This document shows positions 1 to 11,038 of a stretch of DNA of 64,000 bases, in pieces. The position numbers and the translations under genes are program-made. The stretch is from positions 558,001-622,000 of the forward strand of contig NW_026577901.1 in NCBI RefSeq assembly GCF_029407905.1, given 5' to 3'. Within the stretch, counting starts at the first letter, position 1, and each line of letters opens with the position of its first letter. The notes below the pieces were generated by a model. The model saw only the letters and a program-made list of their open reading frames with translations, was not told where the DNA came from and searched no databases. The stretch is from Bubalus kerabau (Eukaryota; Chordata; Mammalia; Artiodactyla; Bovidae).

Positions 1-551
1 AAGAGATTTTTGACTCTGCATGAATAGTGACTGGCACCATCCGAACATATTAAATGTAAGAAAGCAATTTTTTTGTTTTGTTTTGTTTTGTTCTGTTCTT
101 GCAGGAAGCGGGGTGGGCGCTATTATCACTGATAGGTATGCTCACCAATCTATCAAATGCCAATATAAGAGTCAGTTCTTGGTTGCTGAAGGGAAATGTA
201 TGACTTGTTATTACAAGAATGTATGGAATGCAATCACACTTTAAGAAGGAAAACGAAGTAGTTCTGTCTTACAGGTGGCATTTTCAGGACGGGAGAAGCA
301 AAGGAATGGGTACAGAATGGGATAAGGAGGTTGTAGGGAAAGTAGGCCCCCAGAAAAGAGTTTTGTGCCTAGCACAAGTTTTCTTGAGATGTTGAACTGC
401 CTTTGCTAATGGAGTTTAAGTTTCTTTACCTCTTAAGTGATCTCTTCTAGGTTGACCTAGAACAGAAATCTTTCGTTAGCTTTGGCTAAGAGGAGAAGTA
501 TTGTTTCACGATGACATATGTGATCCTACCTGACTGTTCTCATCCCCTTTG
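1..551. other. AT-rich duplicated flank, no gene seen
   Basis: Non-satellite sequence with a T-rich (TTTTG)n-like stretch at about 70-100. In unit 1 this stretch reads into TTCTTGCAG, which resembles a splice acceptor; unit 2 has TTCTTGGGTG there, so the resemblance is not conserved. The 74-codon frame at 20-244 is not kept in unit 2. I recognise no family or gene. The counterpart is 37,832-38,354. Confidence 0.6.
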
Positions 552-562
552 ATATCTATGCA

Positions 563-836
563 CTGCTGCTGCTGCTGCTGCAGCTGCTAAGTGGTTCAGT
601 TGAGGCCGACCCTGTGCCACGCCATAGATGGCAGCCCACCAGGCCCCGCAGTCTCTGGGGTTCTCTAGGCAAGAACACTGGAGTGGGTTGCCATTTCCTC
701 CTCCTATGCATGAAAGTGAAAAGTGAAAACGAAGTCACTCAGTGGTGTCCGACACTTAGCCACCCCATGGACTGCAGCCTACCAGGCTCCTCCATCCTTG
801 GGATTTTCCAGGAGTGGGGTGCCATTGCCTTCTCCC
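563..836 (-). mobile_element. Bov-A2-type SINE (unit 1)
   Basis: This is a dimeric ruminant SINE in reverse orientation. Its (CAG)n tail appears as CTG repeats at 564-585. Two related halves follow, each with the family's CACTGGAGTGGGTTGCCATT or GGAGTGGGGTGCCATTGCC type core. An 11 bp target-site duplication flanks it, ATATCTATGCA at 552-562 and ATATCTGTGCA at 837-847 with one mismatch. About 12 bp of the half near 810 is missing compared with unit 2, with GG at both sides of the gap. Bov-A2 is a non-autonomous retroposon mobilised by BovB LINE enzymes, which is known for the family. This copy is inert as far as can be seen. Confidence 0.9.
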
Positions 837-847
837 ATATCTGTGCA

Positions 848-1107
848 CAAGCCTGCCTAAATAATTGACTTCTAGCCAACTTTGGGATGCCCATGACCAC
901 CCACCCTTACCAGGCAACAGAGAAGAGAAAAACACTTACCACAGGAGGTTCTGATAAGGAACAAGGAACTAACAAGCTCCCACCTACCAGGATTCTGCAG
1001 AGGTCAACAAGAGGTCAGCAAGAGATGAGAGACTGCAGTCCAGAGGTCCTAGCTACTTCCATCTAGCAACAAACACCCAGCATAGTCAAAACGATTTCAA
1101 TGTTAAA
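848..1107. other. Unassigned duplicated sequence
   Basis: Moderately AT-rich sequence between the SINE and the (AAAT)n tract, repeated almost unchanged at 38,673-38,932. I see no open frame of note, RNA gene or recognisable repeat. Confidence 0.5.
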
Positions 1108-1110
1108 GAA

Positions 1111-1149
<39 letters not shown>

Positions 1150-1150
1150 A
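1108..1150. repeat. (AAAT)n microsatellite, unit 1
   Basis: About eleven tandem AAAT/AATA units. The same locus in unit 2 (38,933-38,956) has about six, so the tract changed length after the segmental duplication. Confidence 0.95.
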
Positions 1151-1296
1151 AGGACAGAAGTTCTTTGAACACATGTCTGAATTTAGGGGTGAGGCATTAC
1201 ATATGTGTCCCAGGATAATCTTAAAGTGTCAGAAAGTAAAGAAATTAAAGACAACTATCAAGCTGTCCAAACTGATAAAAATGAATGATTACACAG

Positions 1297-1530
1297 TTTT
1301 ATCTGTATACATTAGCAGATAATAATCTGAAAAGGAATTTTAAAAAATTCCCTTTCAATAATATCAACATGAATAAAACACTTTGCCATGGATGTAACGA
1401 GGATGACAAGACTGGCACCCTGAAAATTACACACCCTGGCTGAAAACTATCCTGAATACATGGACAGATATTCCATAACGATGGAAAGACTTAAGATGGC
1501 AATACCATGGAATGCATCTTCAATCTGAAA
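1297..1530 (+). mobile_element. Decayed L1 ORF2 3' fragment (unit 1)
   Basis: The run of motifs follows the late part of mammalian L1 ORF2 on the plus strand. It reads CTGTATACATTAGCA, AATCTGAAAAGGAA, a frame-broken TTCAATAATATCAACATGAA, CTGAAAATTA, GACAGATATTCCAT, then AGACTTAAGATGGCAATACC. The frame is destroyed and neither the reverse transcriptase core nor the 3' tail is present. The assignment rests on remembered family sequence and the exact ends are uncertain. Confidence 0.65.
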
Positions 1531-2419
1531 TGAAGATTTGATATGATTTGATCGCTCAGAGCTTTTGTGTCATCAAGTGTTATTAAAGTATTAAAGAGAT
1601 AGAGAAAGCTGCTGACTTAGACTTGAGGCGGGGTGGGGGGGGTAGTAAGAGTACCCCCTGCTGGTCTTTAGCCAGATATTCTACAGGCACTAGCAGTCAG
1701 CTAAGGAAAGAAAGGAACTGTTTCAGGGAATGGCACCAGGCCCCTCCCCCACGACATGCATTGAGATAATATTGGCAGCAGGTGAGTCATCCCGGGCCAA
1801 AACTTGATTGACATGAATCTTGAAGAAAGGCAGTATTGCAGGCAAATATATCATTTCCTTAACATAGATAAGGAGAACAAGCTAGGAGGAAAACATGCTG
1901 TTTTGTTCAAATCGCTTCTGAGCCTTTTGGGGGAACCGACCTGAAGCCAGAGTCTAGCGGAAATACATAGGATATTTACATCGCTTAAGACAAACATTTT
2001 CTTAGGAAAAAATGCATTGCTTAGCTCAAGGTTTGTCTGCGAAATTCTTACACATCAGGAGATGGCTCCGAGCTGGGTTTCCACACACAAGAACATCCAT
2101 GCAAAGGACAAGCTTGCACAGCCATCTGCCCCCCTCCCACACAGCCAGCAGCATTTCCAAGTGACCTCCTAAGGCCTTCCCCAAAATACAGGGGCACCTC
2201 TGGGTTTCCTGTTTCCCTCACTTCGAACACTTTTCTTAAAAAAAAAAATCCTGCACACTTCTTGATAGAATGCCACAGTGCAAGGAATACAGTCCTTCAA
2301 TATTTAAACCTCTATTTGCAAAACACTTGGAGCTTGGTTTTGTTTTATTTTGTTTTTTAATTACACCACCACATAATTTAAAGCTTTTACACGTTCTAAT
2401 TATTCAGTTCCAAAACACC
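1531..2419. other. Unassigned duplicated sequence
   Basis: Non-satellite sequence with a G-rich run at about 1,627-1,648 and an A-run near 2,238. It has no convincing coding frame. It may contain an old interspersed element that I could not name. The counterpart is 39,336-40,227. Confidence 0.5.
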
Positions 2420-3312
2420 AAACTTTTATTGCACAGGGTCCTCATGAAAAGGCCCACGCAGCTGGACAACCACAGATTCTGCCATGAAAGGGCAGCAAGG
2501 TGCCCTCCCCCCTTCTTTGCTGCCTGGGCGGCCACCAGGGTTTGAAATCTATGCACCCTACTAAGTTTCTAGGGTGCAATCCATGGACCCTTCCCTTTCC
2601 CATCCCAGCAGGTGCTCAAGGGCCCGCTGGCTTACAAAGTGCCAGAAGCAGGGCTGGGCCAGACGGCCAGAGTTCAGTGTTCTGTCCCTTGGACTTCCAG
2701 CGGACACTAGGCTGCTTGGAAAAACCGCGCAGACTCTGAGATTTTTCAGCAGAGGGGTGGAGCGGTAAAGGCCTTGACCCCAAAGGCAAGGCCTTTCTGC
2801 GACCGCCAGGTTGGGGAGCTCCGAGAATGTGCCAACAGACGGCGGAATACTTGGTTCCCTGCTCCACGCAGTCCCAGTTCCCTTACCTGTGGTCCGCAGC
2901 CCTCCGCTGCACCCACGGGATGGCGATCCTTGGGGACCCAGGAGCGGACGAAATGGGCGTTCCCAGCCGCAGTTGCAACCCCCGAGAGCGCAACTGGGAA
3001 CCCCTCCCCATCCCCCCCGTGAGCCGACCCCGCCCCACTCCGCCAGGGTTAGCCCCGCCCCTGCCGCGCTCCCTGCGAGTTCCCAGCTGCAGTGGCGACC
3101 CCGGGAGCACAACTGGGACCGACCCCCACCCAAAGCCATCTGAATCTCGACCCCCGCAGCCCGGGTTTACCCAGTCCCGGGTGCGCTCCCGGCGAGTTTT
3201 CAGCCTCAGTGTCCACCTCTGAGAGCACAACTGGGAAGCCCGCCCCCACCCCCGCCAGAAGCCGACCCCCGCCCCACGCCGCCCGCGTTCGCCCCGCCCC
3301 TGCACGGTCCAG
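2420..3312 (-). other. GC/CpG-rich module 1 with transcription-unit-like signals
   Basis: A GC- and CpG-rich block with GC-box-like CCCCGCCCC motifs at its right end. Three features suggest a decayed minus-strand transcription unit. It has a CpG-island-like upstream part, a splice-donor consensus CAG|GTAAGG with the exon ending at 2,887, and a minus-strand AATAAA (TTTATT at 2,425-2,430). A GT-rich stretch follows at ~2,410-2,420, as expected downstream of a poly(A) site. Three copies of the module exist in the window (2,420, 35,763 and 40,228). Open frames on either strand are not conserved among copies, so I do not call a protein. The parent gene is unrecognised; a promoter, a processed-gene remnant or a non-coding RNA are all possible. 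Confidence 0.55.
2959..3312. repeat. Three ~119 bp GC-rich tandem units (module 1)
   Basis: Units start at 2,959, 3,079 and 3,196. Each opens with TTCCCAGC or TTTTCAGC, carries GAGAGC(G/A)CAACTGGGA or GGGAGCACAACTGGGA about 30 bp in, and ends in a CGCCCCTGC and GCTCCCGGCG-type stretch. The equivalents are 40,767-41,119 and 36,272-36,652. Confidence 0.8.
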
Positions 3313-6300
3313 GTACCTTCCCAGCTTCTAGCGTTCACGCCCGGGTAGGAGCAGGATGTAGGAGTATGGGAGATGTGTCTGGAGCCTGACAGCCTCAGCT
3401 CCGCTCTGGCCTGCCCTTTGGACCTAGGAGCCAGGCCAACTTGCAGAGGGCTTAGGGCCCCATTGTATGCAAACTACCAAGGCCTACCGCAAGGAGAGCT
3501 CTGTCCGAGGGAAGGGAAGTGCCCCAGGCTGCGTTCCCAAGCTGTTGCTTGGCAATGCAGACTCAGCGGTAAACGGAGGGAATCAGGCTCTCTGTAGCCG
3601 CAGCTTCACACACAGGTGTGTCTCCGTAGGAATCAAGAAAGATCCTGACAGGGTGAGGTTCATTAGAGCTATACTAAAGAGCAAAGGCTTGTCCATGTGG
3701 TCTTGCCTTCCCCTGTGCCTTTGGGTCTCCAGGCTCGGCCCCAGCTCCGTGGAAACAACCCCTGAGAAAATATCTTCAAGATCCACTTTTCCCAGTGTCT
3801 GGGAACCGGGGTTCGTAGGAGGAGAGAAAAGCACGCCTCCATCGGGAACAAAAAGGCAGCCCACCTGCCTGTGTTTTGAAGCCTCTATTTGGAAGGAATG
3901 GGTTAGCTTCTCCTAAAGGAGACCTCCAGATCTGCTCAGAAGTCGGTAATTCCAGAGGCAGGGTACTGGTTCCTGACTGCCCTTTGCTAGCCTTGCAAAG
4001 ATATTCCTAGATTCTAGAGTTATTTTCCATGAAGGAGCAGGCTTCGGGAATGTGTCAGACGGGACTGGCTCCTTATTGACCTCAGCTCAGCTATTGCCTT
4101 TCCATTCAAACTAGGGCAAGGCCCTACTTTATGAAGGGTAAGGGTCTTCTTCTTTGCAAACTGCCAAGGGCTACAGCAATGAGACCTCTGTCAAGGTGAG
4201 GGAAGCCTAAGAGGATGGATTCTCAAGCAGGTGCTTTGCCACAAAGCATCAGCACCCCACGGAGAGAATCAAGCTCCCTGTGCACCAATGTTGGGAGTGT
4301 AGCTTCACACACAGAGTTGTCTCTATAGGAGCCAAGAATGTTCCTGAGAGATTAGGTTCACTAAACCTCTCCTACAGAGCATAGACCTGTCAATGTGGTT
4401 TTGCCTTCCCCTGTGAGTTGGGTCCTCAAGGTCCGCCACACCTCCGGGGAAACTGTCCCTGAGAAAAGATCTCCAGGAACCGCTTCGCCGAGGCTGGGAA
4501 ATGCTGTTCACAGGAAGTAAGGCAAGCGAATCTCCTGCAGAGTAAAAGAGGCCTTACAGTCCCTGGAGGAGCAGGCTGCCAGAGTGTGTGAAACCTGACT
4601 GTTGCCTTACTGGCCTCAGCTCCGCCATTGCCTGTTCATTCGAGCTAGCACCCAGGCCTACTTGGAAAAGCGTTTGGGTGCAGATTTCTACAAAGTGCCA
4701 AGGGCTACAGCAGTGAGAATTCTCTCAGTGGTAGGGAGAGCATTTTATGGATTCTCAAGCTGTTTTCTGAATGACAGCGTCAAAATGAACAGAGAGAATC
4801 AGGCTCTCTGTGCCCCTATGTTAGGTACGCAGCTTCACACACAGAGGTGTCTCTATAGGAGCCAAGAATGCTCCTGAGAGATGAGGTTCACTAGATGTCT
4901 GCTACAGAGCATAGACCTGTCCATGTGGTCTTGCCTTCCCCTGTGCCTTTGGGCCCCGGGCTCGGCCCCAGCTCCGTGGAAACAAGCCCTGAGAAAATAT
5001 CTTCAAGATACGCTTTTCCCAGAGGCTGGGAACTGGGGTTCATAGGAGGAGAGAAAAGCAAGCCTTCTTCGGGCTCGAAAGGCAGCCAACCTGCCTGTGT
5101 TTTGAAGCCTCTATTTGGAAGGAATGGGTTAGCTTCTCCTAAAGGAGACCTCCAGATCTGCTCAGAAGTCGATAATTCCAGAGGCAGGGTGCTGGTTCCT
5201 GACTGCCCTTTGCCAGCCTTGCAAAGACATTCCAAGATTCTAGAGTTATATTCCATGAAGGAGCAGGCTTCGGGAATGTGTCAGAGGGGACTGGCTCCTT
5301 ATTGGCCTCAGCTCAGCTATTGCCTTTCCATTCAAACTAGGACAAGGGCCTACTTTATGAAGTGTAAGGGTCTTCTTCTTTGAAACTGCCAAGGGCTACA
5401 GCAATGAGACTTCTGTCAAGGCGAGGGAAGCCTAAGAGGACGGATTCTCAAGCAGGTGCTTTGCTATAAAGCATCAGCACCCCACGGAGAGAACCAAGAT
5501 CCCTGTTCCCCAATGTTGGGAGTGTACCTTCACACACAGAGTTGTCTCTATAGGAGCCAAGAATGTTCCTGAGAGATTAGGTTCACTAAACCTCTCCTAC
5601 AGAGCATAGACCTGTCCATGTGGTTTTTCCTTCCCCTGTGAGTTGGGTCCCCGAGGTCCACCACACCTCTGGGGAAACTGTCCCTGAGAAAAGATCTCCA
5701 GGAACCGCTTCGCTGAGGCTGGGAAACGCTGTTCACAGGAAGTAAGGCAAGCGAATCTCCTGCAGAGAAAAAGAGGCCTTACTGTCCCTGGAGGAGCAGG
5801 CTGCCAGAGTGTGTGAAACCTGACTGTTGCCTTGCTGGCCTCAGTTCCACCATTGCCTGTTCCTCCGAACTAGGACCCAGGCCTATTTGGAGAAGCGTTT
5901 GGCTGCGGATTTCTACAAAGTGCCAAGGGCTACAGCAGTGAGAATTCTCTCAGCGGTCAGGGAGAGCATTTTATGGATTCTCAAGCTGTTTTCTGAACGA
6001 CAGGGTCAAAATGAACTGAGAAAATCAGGCTCTCTGTGCCCCTATGTTAGGTACGCAGCTTCACACACAGAAGTGTCTCTATAGGAGCCAAGAATGTTCC
6101 TGAGAGATGAGGTTCACTAGAAGTCTGCTACAGAGCATAGACCTGTCCATATGGTTTTGCCTTGCCCTGTGAGTTGGGTCCCCGAGGTCCGCCCCAGCTC
6201 AGGGGAAGGAGCCCCTGAGAAAAGATCTCCAGGGACCGCTATTCCCCCAGGCTGGCAAACGCAGTTCACAGGAGGTAACACAAGCGAGCCTCCTGCAAGG

Positions 6301-9300
6301 CACAACAGGCCTTAGTGTCCCTGGACGATCAGGCTGCCAGAGTGTGTGAGACCTGACTGGTGCCTTACTGGCCTCAGCTCCGCCATTGCATGTTCCTCTG
6401 AACTAGGACCCAGGCCTACTAGGAGAAGGGTTTGGGTATGGATTTCTAAATACTGCCAAGGGGTATAGCAATGAGAACTGTGTCACGGGTAAGGAAGAGC
6501 ATTGTATGGATTTTCAAGCTGTTGTTTGAACGACAGCTTCAAAGCTGCACAGAGAGAATCAGACTCTGTGTCTCCATGTTCGGTACACAGCTTCACAGAC
6601 AGGGGTGTCTCCATAGGAAACAAGAACGTTCCTGACAGAGTGAGGTTCACTAGAGCTCTCCTAGAGAGCAAAGACTTGTCCATGTGGTTTTTCTTCCCCT
6701 GTGCGTTTGGGGCTCCAGGCTCGGCCCCAGCTCCGTGGAAACAACCCCTGAGAAAAGATCTTCAAGATCCGCTTTTCCCAGAGGCTGGGATGTGGGGTTC
6801 ATAGGAGGCGGGAAAAGCAGGCCTCCTTCAGAGAGCAAGAGGCAGCCAAGCGGCCTGCGTTTGGAAGCCTCTATTTGGAAGAATGGGTTAGCTTCCCCTA
6901 AGGGAGACCTCCAGATCTGTTCAGAAGTCGGTAATTCCAGAGGCAGTGTGCAGGGTCCTGACTGCCCTTTGCCAGCCTTGCAAAGACATTCCTAGATTCT
7001 ACAGTTATCTTCCTGAAGAAGCAGGCTTTGGGAATATGTCAGACTTGACTGGCGCCTTATTGGCCTCAGCTCAGCTATTGCCTTTCCATTCAAAGTAGGA
7101 CAAGGCCCTACTTTATGAAGGGTAAGGGTCTTCTTCTTTCCAAACTGCCAAGGGCTACAGCAATGAGACCTCCGTAAATGCGAGGGAAGCATAAGCGGAT
7201 GGATTATCAGGAAGGTTCTTTGCCACCAAGCATCAGCACCCCACGGAGAGAATCAGGCTCCCTTTGCCCCTATGTGGGGTGTGTAGATTCACACACAGTG
7301 GTGTCTCTACAGGAGCCAAGAATGTTCCTGAGAGATGAGGCTCACAAGAGCTCTCCTACAGAGTGCTCACCTGTACATGTGGTTTCGCCTTCCCCTGTGA
7401 GTTGGGTGCCCGAGGTCCTCCCCAGCTCCGAGAAAACAGCCTCTGAGAAAAGATCTCCAGGAACCGCTTTTCGCCCAGGCTGGGAAAAGCTGTTCACAGG
7501 AAGTAAGGCAAGTGAGCCTCCTGCAGAGAAAAAGAAGCCTTACTGTCCCTGGAGGAGCAGGCTGCCAGAGTGTGTGAAAACTGACTGGTGCCATACTGGT
7601 CTTAGCTCCGCCATTGCTTGTTCCTCCGAACTGGGACTCAGGCCTACTTGGAGAAGGGTTTAGGTGCAGATTTCTACAAACTGCCAAGGGCTACTGCAAT
7701 GAGAACTCTCTCAGAGGTAAGGGCGAGAATTGTATGGATTCTCAAGCTGTTTTCTGAACGACAGCATTAAACCTGCACAGAGAGAATCAGGCTCTCTGCC
7801 GCCATGTTGGGTACGCAGTTTCACACACAGAGGTGTCCGCATAGGAGCCAAGAACGTTCGTCAAAGACTGAGGTTCACTAGAGCTCTCTTAGAGAGCAAA
7901 GACTTGTTCATGTGGTTTTGCCTTCCCCTGTATGTGTGGGTCTCTGGGCACAACCCCAGCTCCGTGGAAACAACCCCTGAGCAAAGATCTCCAAGATCTG
8001 CTTTTCCCCCATGCTGGGAACCAGGGATCATAGGAGGCAGGAAAAGCAAGCCTCCTTCAGGCAAGAAGAGGCAGCCAACTAGCCTGTGTTTGGAAGCCTC
8101 TATTTGCAAGGAATGGGTTAGCTTTTCCAGAAGGAGACCTCCAGGTCTGCTCAGAAGATAGAAATTCCAGAGGCAGGGTCGAGGTTCCTGACTGCCCTTT
8201 GCCAGCCTTGCAAAGACATTCCTAGATTCTAGCAATATTTTCCATGAAGGAGCAGGCATCGGGAATATGTCAGAGTTGACGGGTGCCTTACTGGCCTCAG
8301 CTCAGCTATTGCCTTTCCTTTCAAACTAGGATCAGGGCCTACTTGGTGAAGGGTAAGGGTCTACTTCTTTCCCAACTGCCAAGAGACACAGCAATGAGAC
8401 CTCTGTCAAGGCGAGGGAAGCGTAAGCGGATGGATTCTCAAACAGGTGCTTTGCCACAAAGCATCAGCACCCCACGGAGAGAATCAGGCTCCCTGTGCCC
8501 CTATGTTCGGTGTGTAGCTTTACACACAGAGGTGTCTCTGTACGAGCCAAGAATGTTCCTAAGAGATGAGACACACTAACGTCTCCTACAGAGCATAGAC
8601 CTGTCCATGTGGTTTTTCCTTCCCCTGTGAGATGGGTCCCCGAGGTCCACCCCAGCTCTGGGGATAGAGCCCCTGAGAAAAGATCTCCAGGAACCGCTTT
8701 TTGCCCAGGCTGGGAAACGCAGTTCACAGGAGGCAAGGCAAGCGAGCCTCCTGCAGGGAAAAATAGGCCTTACTGTCCCTGGAGGAGCAGGCTGCCAGAG
8801 TGTGTGACACCTGACTGGTGCCTTACTGACCTCAGCTCTGCCATTGCATGGCCATCCAAACCAGGACCCAGGCCTACTTGGAGAAGGGTTTGGGTGTGGA
8901 TTTGTAAAAACTGCCAAAGGCTACAGCAATGAGAAGTCTCTCAGAGGTAAGGGAGAGCATTCTATGGATTCTCAAGCTGTTGTTTGAACGACAGCTTCAA
9001 AGCTGCAAAGAGAGAATCAGGCCCTGTGTGCCCCCTTGTTGGGTACACAGCTTCACACACAGGGGTGTCTCCATAGGAGTCAAGAACGTTCCTGACACAG
9101 TAAGTTTCACTTAGAGGTCTCCTGGAGAGCAAAGACTTGTCCATGTGGTTTTCCTTCTCCTGTGCGATTGGGTCTCTGGTCTCGGCCCCAGCTCCATGGA
9201 AACAACCCCTGAGAAAATATCTTCAAGATCCGCTTTTCCCAGAGGCTGGGAACAGGGCTTCATAGGATGCGAGAAAAGCAGGCCTCCTTCGGGCGCGAAA

Positions 9301-11032
9301 AGGCAGCCAACTGGCCTGTTTGGAAGCCTCTATTTGGAAAGAATGGGTTAGCTTCTCCTAAAGGAGACCTCCAGATCTGCTCAGAAGTCGGTAATTCCAG
9401 AGGCAGGGTGCTGGTTCCTGACTGCCCTTTGCCAGCCTTGCAAAGACATTCCCAGATTCTAGAGTTATTTTCCATGAAGGTGAAGTCTACGGGAGTATGT
9501 CAGACTTGGCAGGCACCTTATTGGCCTCAGCTCAGCTATTACCTTTCCATTCAAACTAGGACAAAGGCCTACTTTATGAAGGGTAAGGGTCTTCTTCTTT
9601 CCAAACTGCCAAGGGCTACAGCAATGGGACCTCTGTCAAGGCGAGGGAAGCCTATGTGGATGGATCATCAAGCAGGTGCTTTGCCACAAAGCATCAGCAC
9701 CCCACGGGGAGAATCAGGCTCCATTTGCCCCTATGTTGGGTGTGTAGCTTCACATACAGAGGTGTCTCTATAGCAGGCCAGAATGTTCCTGAGAGATGAG
9801 GTTCACTAGAGGTCTCCTACAGAGCATAGACCTGTCCATGTGCTTTTGCCTTCACCTGTGAGTTGGGTCCTCGAGGTCCTCCCCAGCTCCGGGGAAGGAG
9901 CCCCTGAGAAAAGATCTCCAGGGACCTCTTTTCCCCCAGGCTGGGAAATGCAGCTCACAGGAGGGAAGTCAAGTGAGCCTCCTGCAGGGAAAAAGAGGGC
10001 TTACTGTCCCTGGACGATCAGGCTGCAAGAGTGTGTGAGACCTGACTGGTGCCTTACTGGCCTCAGCTCCGCCATTGCATGTTCCTCCGAACTAGAACCC
10101 AGGACTACTTGGAGAAGGGTTTGGGTGCGGATTTCTAAAAACTGCCAAGGGCTACAGCAATGAGAACTCTGTCACGGGTAAGGAAGAGCATTGTATGGAT
10201 TTTCAAGGTGTTTTTTGAACGACATCTTTAAAGCTACACAGAGAGAATCAGGCTCTCTGTGCCCCCATGTTGGGTACGCAGCTTCGCACACAGGGGTGTC
10301 TCCATATGAATCAAGAATGTTCGTGACAGAGTGAAGTTCACTAGAGCTCTCCTTGAGAGCAAAGACTTGTACATGTGGTTTTTCTTCCCCTGTTAGTTTG
10401 GGTCTCCATGCTTAGCCCCAGCTCCGTGGAAACAACCCCTGAGAAAAGATCTTCAAGATCCGCTTTTCCCAGAGCCTGGGAAGCTGGGTTCATAGGAGGC
10501 AGGAAAAGCAAGCCTCCTTCGGGCACGAAGAGGCAGCCGACCAGCCTGTTTTTGGAAGTCTCAATATGGAAGGAATGAGTTAGATTCTCCTAAAGGAGAC
10601 CTCCAGATCTGCTCAGAAATCGGTAATTCCAGAGGCAGGGTGCAGGCTCCTGACTGCCCTTTGCCAGCCTTGCAGAGACATTCCTAGATTCCAGCGTTAT
10701 TTTCCATGAAGGAGCAGGCTTCGGGAATATGTCAGACTTGACTGGCGCCTTATTGGCCTCAGCTCAGCTCTTGCCTTTCCTTTCAAACTAGGACAAGGGC
10801 CCACTTTATGAAAGGTAAGGGTCCTCTTCTTTCCAAACTGCCAAGGGCTACAGCAATGAGACCCCTGTCAAGGCGAGGGAAGCGTAAGCTGATGGATTCT
10901 CAAGCGGGTGCTTTGCCACAAAGCATCAGCACCCCACGGAAAGAATCTGGCTCCCTTTGCCCCTACGTTGCGTGTGTAGCTACACACACAGAGGTGTCTC
11001 GATAGGAGCCAAGAATGTTCCTGAGAGAGGAT
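3313..11032. repeat. A/B dimeric satellite, unit 1 left block
   Basis: A tandem array of two related monomers. A is ~700 bp (anchor GAGCAAAGACTTGTCCATG). B is ~530 bp (anchor GAGCATAGACCTGTCCATG). Anchors fall near 3,677 A, 4,378 B, 4,905 A, 5,602 B, 6,131 B, 6,666 A, 7,367 B, 7,898 A, 8,592 B, 9,130 A, 9,824 B and 10,360 A. The basic unit is an A+B dimer of ~1,230 bp, with one B-B irregularity at 5.6-6.1 kb. A carries ~165 bp (for example 3,885-4,015) that B lacks; the rest is homologous. The ~700 bp A length recalls bovine satellite II (1.723), but I cannot confirm the family name. Confidence 0.88.
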
Positions 11033-11038
11033 GTTCAC

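Noticed and set aside
20..244. 74-codon frame with a hydrophobic stretch at the left edge
   Set aside because: The hydrophobic run comes from a T-rich low-complexity tract, and the frame is not kept in the copy at 37,851.
563..836. CTG trinucleotide expansion locus
   Set aside because: The CTG run is the (CAG)n tail of a reverse-oriented Bov-A2 SINE, a normal part of that family.
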